Shown piece by piece: positions 56,623 through 64,000 of a stretch of 64,000 nucleotides of DNA (the stretch's first letter is position 1; every line of letters starts with the position of its first letter). The stretch is from Hypericum androsaemum (Eukaryota; Streptophyta; Magnoliopsida; Malpighiales; Hypericaceae), in contig OZ023182.1 of assembly GCA_963995505.1 (NCBI GenBank), positions 4,642,707 through 4,706,706 on the forward strand, in the 5' to 3' direction. The position numbers were made by a program, and so were the translations under genes. The notes under the pieces were generated by a model. The model saw only the letters and a list, made by a program, of their open reading frames with translations, made no database searches and was not told the DNA's origin.

Positions 56623-58699
56623 TCAGGCAGCACCCGCTTCCTCGCGTGCCAGTGTTTTCTCAAAACATCCGGTGTTCAGCGCAGCTTCGGCCTTGATCTC
56701 TGGTGTTGCAACCTCGGACAGTTTCCCACCTGTGGGTGTAGCATATGGGCTTTTGCTCACCAGCCTGCAAAGGAAGTGATCAAAATGCTTCACTTGTGAT
56801 GTTATGTAGTAGACCAGAAAGACACCCTACCACGGCATCGAGTGTGGATCCTCTACATCGTAGCTTGCACATTTTGCGTGCACAGGTAAAAATTGAAACA
56901 GAACATACCAAGAATCAGGAAGTGCATACCTATCACGTCTCTTCTCGAAAAATCGCTGAAGGGAGTGTTTCCTTGCAATCGGTAGATCTATATCATCAAA
57001 GATAAAGGGTTGGAACATTAAACAAGTTTCAAGACAGAGAAAAAGAGAGTGATGCACTTGTGTCAGTGTTTTATGCACATACCAGCTTGGAACTTGCAAA
57101 GTGAAGGGTTGTTTATCGGATAAGTTTGAGCATTGGGTGAGGCCAAAACACTTGCAGTACTCTGCAGTGATGGAGATCTGGTAAGAATAGGTGTACCAGG
57201 CTGACCAATAGCCTCAGTCTTGATGTCACCAGGTTTTGCAGCAGCAGCGGCAGCAGCTGCCGTTGTGGCAATTTGCAAAATTTCACGAACCTAAGCACAC
57301 AAGAGAAGGATTCAGATTGCAACGTGCACTGACGAAGGTTGTTTACGTGTGACTGCAATGCCGAGTAAATACATACCTTCTCTTCAGGAATTGTGTCAAA
57401 TACAAACACTCTCCCGCCATAGAAGACAGTGAGATGATTAGGGCTTGGCATAGTGGCCTTCGGTCCAGAAGGTGTCATGAGAGTGGACCTTCAAGTACCA
57501 ATTGAAGGAGGAGGTTACAACAGATTTATATATCGAGCTCATTCTACTCTCATGCAATTCACCTTGGCCAAGGCCTTAACTATTCGAACATGGATATTAA
57601 TGCAACTGCTAAACAAGTCTATAGATGATCATGTAACGAGGCATTATTTTCTGGATCTTTTGGAAGATTACAAAATATCATTGATGGAAACTACGCCAAA
57701 ATTGTACAGTTATAAAATTCTTTGGCTTAAGCTTGCGAAGCCCCGGAGAATCTAGTCCAAGTCCAGGGAAATTGAAGCTTTTGGAATCTACTGTAATACG
57801 ACAGTCTGACCTTCGAAGCACCGATCTTGATCAGAAGAACAACATATAAAAATGCGGTATGACAATTGTTCTTTTGAAACAGCACTAATGTTCTACCTGT
57901 CTCTGTCCTTCTAAAAAGGTCTACCATGTCATAATCATCAACAATGTCAACCATTAGAGAAAGAGGCACAAGTCAGAACATTCCATGAAAAAGAATACAA
58001 CAGGGAGAATCAATCAGTGGTGAAGAAGGTACAGTCCAAGATACGATAGACAAATTGCTTTCGGATGGAAACTGCATAACGAAAACCTATTCCGAAACTT
58101 CTGTAGTAATTTTCCAAGTAACCGGAGAGTACCAAAACCTAGTTTCAATCCCAGTTTCCTGATCCATCCACATACTTCCCCTAAAAACAATCTTTCCATT
58201 TCAGTTATTCATTTACTCGTCCAACCGTAACTTATGCTCTACCGAATCGGCGACGAGCCAACCTAGTTGATGAATCCAGAGACACATGAACACCAAAATC
58301 AACAACAACAACAAAAAAACCAATAAGCAAGCTTCAAAGACTGATCTTTTCTCTCCACGATCTAAGAGCAACAAAACCAAACTCCCTATTGACAAAAAAG
58401 ATTCCAACTTCCTCAAATCTAAGAACAGGGTTAGCTCAAACCAGTTGACAACTCCTCGAGAGACCAACCTATTCACTTCCTTTCCAGCTCCAAAAGGAAG
58501 ACCAAGAAAATTGAGCAATCAAAAGAACAAAACTTTGAGCAAACAAAACGGAGAGAAGAAAAGGGTCAAACCTGGAAGACCCCAATTTGAAATCCTCCAT
58601 CCCAGATCCCCCCAGCATCAAGCCCTCCTCTTTCTTCACTTCCACCACTAACCCACTTGCCTTAGGCTTCTTCACTCCCTCACACTCACCACCCTCCAT
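56623..58699 (-). CDS. JAZ (jasmonate ZIM-domain) repressor with TIFY and Jas motifs
   Basis: JAZ proteins repress MYC-type factors and are degraded through SCF-COI1 when jasmonoyl-isoleucine is present. Five exons, 58699-58572, 57488-57377, 57290-57083, 56987-56930 and 56764-56623, sum to 648 nt (215 codons). All phases agree, including the long first intron. The TIFY motif is HLTVFYGGRVFVFD (about residues 61-74), with Val in place of Ile, and should bind NINJA. An alanine run follows (TTAAAAAAAAK). The Jas motif DLPIARKHSLQRFFEKRRDR plus LVSKSPY (about 150-176) spans the junction of exons 4 and 5, where alternative splicing is known in JAZ genes. An LPIAR-type degron is present. The N-terminus (MEGGECEGVKKPKASG) is not diagnostic, so I do not assign a JAZ number. 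An extra exon within the 1.1-kb first intron cannot be excluded. Confidence 0.88.
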
Positions 58700-60251
58700 T
58701 TGACTTGGTGAAGAAAAAAAAGGTCTATAAAGAGAGGAAACTTTGGAAAATTAGAGAGACAGTTGCCGGGATTTGAGGAACCCGAAATGATTCTCTTGTC
58801 AGCTATTAACAAGCACCGGACATCAATCAATCAGCTTCTTCTTTTTCTTCTGTGCTGTTTGCGCGTGTGGTTTGTTTCTGGTCTAGGAAAGGACCGGTTA
58901 GCTAAGGAGACGCGAAGTCGTGTTTGGGAAATATTACGTTTTTAGTCCTCGCATTTATGCAGAAACTTCGATCCGATCCGCTCAGTACTATTTTTTCCTA
59001 GAAATTTGCTTACATTTCAAAAAAAATTGGCTGATTTGAATTTAGATTAGACGATTTTTTAGATCGGATGAAGCAAAACACACCGCCCGTTTTAAAGGGA
59101 TTTAAAGAGAAGCAGTAGACAAAAGACATGCAAGAGTGGTTCTCGTAAGTTTCTTTTGGGGTAAAATATTTTTTGGTTTTTAAAGAAATAAAATACATAT
59201 AATATTTTTCTGTTTGAAAAAACTAATTTTCAACGGCAGAAAAATAATTTTCTGCAAAGAGATGTGAAAAGTTATTTTTTCCGAAACAGAGAATTATTTA
59301 CTACGATGAGTTCAATTGGTTTTTGAAAACCATAACTCTCGTGATACTGCAGAGTAATTTTATGATTATTATTTTATATCAAGTGATAAATTATTCTGTC
59401 TTTCAATATCATTTTGGAGATAAAAATAAACATTGATCATAAATTTACCATTTAGTAATTGAATTCTCTAAGCCGGGTTAACTTCAAGGGCCAGTCTGCA
59501 ACTTCTTAAAAGTAAAAAGATATCGGGTAACCATAGAAGTGGTTAACCAAACCAAAGTACAGAGTTGGGGATGGATTGGTTAGGTTGTAGGGTCAGTTGG
59601 ATCGGTGCGAGCCATTAAAAAATTAAACATTTTTTGCACGTTTTCTAAACAACAAAGAATCAATTCGATTGCTTTAGTCGTACTCCCTGGTGCGTGGGTG
59701 GGCTTTTTCCTTGGAACATTATATTATATTTTCGGTTTAGCACTAAGTCTATTAATCCAAAAGTTTAAATATGGTGGAATTTCGAAAGCTTCCAAAATTT
59801 TATCAAAAATATTTAACACTATAATATTTTCAAAGCCTCAAATTCAACATCTATTTTATGTCAAAACACCTGTTTTATATTATATTTGCGTGAAATATTT
59901 TCCAGCCTGTTGGTGGGTGGTGCCCCTATTATGGGCTTCCTGAATCTCTGGATAAACTATAAAGAGTCCAACTCATCCTATCCATGCGTCGTCACTACGT
60001 GATTCAAATTTTCTATTTTTCCGGAAAAAGTTCAAATTTGGTCCTTGTAATTTTACGTTTTTGCACTGTGATCATGTGATATAGAAACGACTTTTTGAAT
60101 CATGTGGTTACACATTTTTTTTTATTTAGACGCTTGGGACCCTCCCCGAGCCTAATCTACTCCAAATCATAAAAAAGTAATTAGATTTTTGCAATGCTGG
60201 GAAGTACCTATTTAAAGTATTGGAATTCGAGACCTTTCAATTTAATTTTTT
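58700..60251. other. Upstream of JAZ gene and AT-rich spacer
   Basis: The JAZ promoter lies in the first few hundred bases. The 59605-59943 frame is hydrophobic by composition and has no family features. Confidence 0.45.
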
Positions 60252-61003
60252 GGGAAAAAACTCACAAGTCTGCAAGTTTTAAAATAATGTACTGAAAGGT
60301 TCTGTTCTTAGTAAAATAATCCCTAAGTTTTAAAAAATTAGATTAGCTAGTCCCTGAATTTTAAGAAATTGAACTAATTAGTCTCTCTGACTAATTTATT
60401 TCACAATTAAATTACAATATGAGATTACGAAAATGCCCTTAATAGTTACCTAAGCCATAAGATACCCATCATCTTTCTCCGGCATATCTTCCGCCGCCAA
60501 ACCAAAGTGAGGTTGATCCAAGTAAGATCAACCCAAACCCACCAAATCACTAAACCAAACATGTTTGGAAAAACCAAAAAAAAAGAAGAAAATACCGATC
60601 GATTAGCATCCTCCAGCTTGCATCCTTGAAGCAAATCAGCTGTAAAATAAAATTAACATATACCTGCTAATCCTAGTGGAGCTACTGGGACCGAAACCTT
60701 GAAGCAAATCAGCGATAAGGCTACACAACCATATCCAGAAAATAAAATCGAACCCAGTAATTTACCCTTTTACTTTTTAGAAGTTGTCGTTTCATCTTAT
60801 GGCGAGAGATCTTTGATTGCGGATTGGGTAATTATTATAGGTATTTTAGTAATCTCATGTTGTAATTTAATTGAATTTGTGAAATAAATTGGTTAGAAGG
60901 ACTAACTAGTTCAATTTTTCAAAACTCAAAGATTATTTTACTAATAAAAAGACTTTTAGTACGTTACCTTGAAACTTAGAGACTTGTAAGTTTTTTTCCC
61001 TTT
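60252..61003. mobile_element. DNA transposon with inverted arms of about 200 bp (MULE-like)
   Basis: The left arm (60252 to about 60460) and right arm (about 60825-61003) are diverged inverted repeats. They share AGTAAAATAATC, ATTTATTTCACAA and GAGATTAC motifs and begin GGGAAAAAA. The TIR length fits Mutator-like elements, but no clean 9-bp target duplication could be found in the T-rich flanks. The interior of about 360 bp is non-coding. Confidence 0.65.
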
Positions 61004-61403
61004 TTAAAAACCTCTTAATTTTAACTAATTCTATCATCATTGGACTCAACAAATTCTTGGGCTTCAAGCACACCAATGCATCCATATCCATGGGCATCAA
61101 AAAGGTGGGCTTTAAGAGGCCGGGAGCAGCACCTCGGCGCGGGAACAACCCGACGGCCGTTCCACCGGAAAAAAAAAACAACCCGACGACCGAAAACAGC
61201 ACCATCCAAATGAAATATACTCCACAGACACAAACGACCGGTTAAATCTCTGATCCGATGCCGTCCGCCTCGCAGGAAAAGGTATTTCAAAATAATTTCG
61301 AAAAACAAAATATCGTCGGCTTACTCTTTAATAGTCTCGAAATTCCCCGTCTTTTAAACAACCAAAAAAAAAATAAAAAAAAAGAATAAACAAAGAAGAA
61401 GAG
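61004..61403. other. Promoter region of the FYVE-ankyrin gene
   Basis: A 400-bp spacer with a GC-richer patch (61110-61200). No motif is called. Confidence 0.4.
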
Positions 61404-63688
61404 ATGGGACCGGAGCCACCGCCGTTCCAGGAAGCCGATCGCTGCGACGTCTGCAAGTGCAGCTTCGGCACTTTCCGTCGCCGGGTAGATAAATATTCTC
61501 GATCCCCGGTTTCTTTTTTTTTCATTTCCCGAAAAGAAAAAAGAAGAATTCTAAATTACTAAAAGAGATCGATCTGGTATTGGTTGTTTTTTTGTAATTA
61601 AAAACTGCAGCATCATTGCCGTTGTTGCGGGAGGACGCTGTGCCACGATCACTCCTCGGACCAGATGGTACCGTTTTAGATGTTGTCGGCTGATTATCTT
61701 TTGTAATTATCCATGGGATTTAGTTGAAATTAGGAGTAACTGTTTTCTGGTTACTCATTTTTGCTCCGCAGGCTTTGCCTCAATTCGGAATCTACACCAA
61801 CGTCAGAGTTTGTGCTGATTGCTTTAACAATTCTGCTCGGTGAGTTGCATCTGCTTAACCTAAATTGATTTGATTGGATCGGTTTTGTTGTTATGTCCAT
61901 GAAGGGGAAGAATCTGGTTTTGTTCATAGTAGTATGTTTCTGATCCGTTTTCTGTGGGAGTGTTATGGATCTTCGTTTTATATTTAGGTACTCGGTTGGC
62001 TAGCAATGTGTCTGTCATCCAGCAGTTTCGGCTCATCTTGCTCTTTTTGATTTCGGTGTGCTGTGTCATGCGGGATCTTGTTTCTTCGAGTTGTCGATTT
62101 CCTGATTATGCATGTGGTGTCCCATTGGCACAGGCCTAGGATAATCAATGAACAGCCTTCTGCTGATGGGGTTAGCTCAGTGGCAGAGGAAGTGTCTAGA
62201 TTAGAGGTTGGTTCCGGATCAAATTCTGTATCACAGTTCAATCCCCCAGTTATTGAGTGCAAGTGTGGGATGCCTCTGTGCATCTGCGAAGCTCCAACCA
62301 TAACAGAACAAGTTCTTGCACCACCGGTAATATTTCTCTAATTGCCTCGTCACATTGTTGTGGTCCGTGCGCATAACTTATGCGTTCGTTGATTTGCAGC
62401 CCAAACCTTCTCCCGCTGTAACTACATCATCAAATGCAAAACCGAAAAGGCCAGATACCGGATCAAAGAACAGAGGTTCTACTTCAAACACCACCCATGG
62501 GTACGCTCTCTTGAGCAGTTCTATCTCTCGTCTACTAATGTTGATACTTGCAGAACGATTTCAAAGTTAAAAAAAAAAATTCTAATGCATGTCACCACCA
62601 AATTGCAAGTATCCGAAATCACTTTTATATATATCTAGAGTCCTTTCATCCGACTTAGCTGTTGAGACAAATAACTTAAGTTGTTATCAGAATACTGATT
62701 TCAACTGAATTTGTATTTCTGATTAGGAAGATGTTCCCATCTCTGAGTGAACGTTGGGAATTGAAACAGATATTTTGAGATTATGAGCACCTGTGGCTTC
62801 CCGTAGCTCTTAAGCCCAGGATCAATATCAGCCTCAAATAGAGGCTGTTAATTATGCTAATCGTGTGGGTGCTTTGATGGAAGAGGTGGATGGTGTTGAT
62901 GATACAGTTTCTGCCTTCTCAGTAATGTTTGCAAGTCGTTCCCTTTGTATTCTAGTAGGGATGAGATGGATGGTATCAGTGGCACGCATGGTTTTCTCTG
63001 CTTACAAAACTTTCTCGCTTGTACCCATTTTGTGTTTACTTGGAGGCTCTAGTCGAATTGTAATTTACTGATATCTAATGATCAGGAGTCTGTTGCATCT
63101 TTTTTCTCTTGCTTGTTATGTTGTTTGTACTTATGTTTGACTTGTTCATGATGGCAGTTCTGTTTTCAATCATGGCCAAATGACTAATGACACTGAAGGT
63201 AGAACTACGGTGGATTATGAAGTCAATGGAGAGGTATAAGCCTAATATTAATGGTGAAAGTATACAGTTCCCTTAGAATGCCCATTGGCATACTTTGTGC
63301 AGATCTCAATTACTGGCCCTATAGAATCCATTTTTGTGGTTATTCTTTAGGGAGCACGAGAAGCTATCAAAAATGGGGATACGGCCGCACTGAAGAAGCT
63401 TCTGAATGAGGTAATTGTTGTTTCAGAGAAGATGTTGTGAATAGAATGTAAAGAAAAAAGATGTAAATGGCATCATGTTGGCAGGGTGTTGATGCAAACT
63501 ACCGTGACAGACAAGGAATGTCTTTGCTTCATCTGGTAAAGACCTCCCTCTCTCTGTAGTTCTTTCCTCCTCTCCATCTTATGATACTGATTGTGGGATT
63601 CAATCGTAGGCCGCAGTATTTAATAGGACTGATATTGCCTTTATCCTCATGGAATCTGGAGCAAACATCAACTGCAAGAATGCACAGG
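61404..63688 (+). CDS. FYVE zinc-finger / ankyrin-repeat protein, 3' end outside window
   Basis: FYVE domains bind phosphatidylinositol 3-phosphate on endosomes, and the ankyrin repeats should bind proteins, so a trafficking role is likely. Nine exons are visible: 61404-61484, 61611-61667, 61772-61839, 62134-62326, 62400-62500, 63158-63233, 63351-63410, 63485-63535 and 63610-63688, with consistent phases (about 255 codons). The FYVE finger occupies about residues 12-65. It has CDVCKCSFGTFRRRHHCRCC, containing the RRHHCR lipid-binding core, then GRTLCHDH and VRVCADCF. A Cys-rich motif ECKCGMPLCICEAP follows near residue 125. Ankyrin repeats begin at GAREAIKNGDTAALKKLLNE and continue GVDANYRDRQGMSLLHLAAV. 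The last visible exon ends after GANINCKNAQ at a GTAAGA donor. Arabidopsis At1g61690 is the relative I recall. Confidence 0.85.
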
Positions 63689-64000
63689 GTAAGAAATTTT
63701 GCTTTAGCCAGAATCACATTATTTCATATTCTTCAAGATTTAGTGTTGTAGAGTTGGCTATTGTATTCTATGAATGGGGCACGCTTATATGATGCGAACA
63801 GCTTTAGTAAGCTTACTACTTGGATAATCAACAAAAGTTTGGATGCACTTTTGAAGGGTTCCTCTTTGTTCTTTGATGTTGATAAGCATGATGCTGAGAC
63901 CCGTAATTGCCAGGGCAAGGTTATTTGAGTGAATTGATGATTCTATGAAGATGGCCACTGATGGAAAGTTCTACTAAATTCATGCTTGCAAACATCATCA

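Noticed and set aside
57727..57969. Extra JAZ exon in the first intron
   Set aside because: A stretch near 57720-57780 looks coding in one frame, but entering from exon 1's phase it hits a stop before any donor. The five-exon model already closes in frame.
59605..59943. 112-codon hydrophobic frame
   Set aside because: Its AT-rich composition explains the hydrophobicity; there is no homology-like motif and no neighbouring exon.

Overview
This window is nuclear DNA of an angiosperm, most likely a eudicot. The genes have short exons and GT-AG introns, plant-specific families are present (3-ketoacyl-CoA synthase, PORR, JAZ/TIFY, plastid acyl carrier protein, FAX), and the intergenic DNA is AT-rich and full of nested plant transposons. 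All gene models were built by hand from splice signals, reading phase and recalled family conservation. No alignment or database search was run.

Layout. 1-2645 (-): sterol 3beta-hydroxysteroid dehydrogenase/C4-decarboxylase, open at its 3' end and carrying a one-base deletion in exon 2. A 293-bp TRIM/SMART-like element lies between it and the divergent mS23 gene (3876-4970, +). 6080-7408 (+): intronless PORR protein. 8600-11742: hairpin, LINE tail, and a complete non-autonomous LTR element with a hAT-like element nested inside it. 12141-15068 (+): KCS10/FIDDLEHEAD. 17214-18035 (-): unrecognised proline/glutamine-rich protein. 18390-35971 is a gene-poor transposon tract holding two Mutator-like elements with perfect 9-bp target-site duplications (TSDs), a hAT-like element with a retroposed insert, a probable solo LTR with palindromic minisatellites, a tandem duplication, a 20-bp minisatellite, and a retroposon inserted just upstream of the next gene. 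36223-36888 (+): plastid acyl carrier protein. 37469-40228 (-): nine-exon DUF1350 protein, followed by an intron-containing pseudogene copy of its 3' end at about 41290-41855. 42340-42689: Ty3/gypsy-like 3' end. 45286-46757 (-): AIP2-type RING-H2 E3 ligase. 47437-48684 (-): F-box protein. 49200-54220: mostly repeats. 54222-55892 (+): FAX-type plastid fatty-acid exporter with a possible organelle-derived segment in intron 2. 56623-58699 (-): JAZ protein with TIFY and Jas motifs. 61404-window end (+): FYVE plus ankyrin protein, open at its 3' end.

How the genes relate. They are independent housekeeping and signalling genes, not an operon or cluster. Several touch lipid metabolism: plastid acyl carrier protein supports fatty-acid synthesis, FAX exports fatty acids from the plastid, KCS10 elongates acyl-CoAs in the ER for cuticle formation, and 3betaHSD/D demethylates sterols. 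AIP2 and the F-box protein are ubiquitin-ligase components, and the JAZ protein is a jasmonate co-repressor turned over by another SCF ligase. I see no evidence that linkage matters.

I found no clear previously undescribed system. The best observations are structural: the 3betaHSD/D frameshift, the transposons with confirmed target-site duplications and possible captured host-gene pieces, the retroposon in the acyl carrier protein promoter, the DUF1350 pseudogene, and a 41-bp copied segment at a duplication junction.
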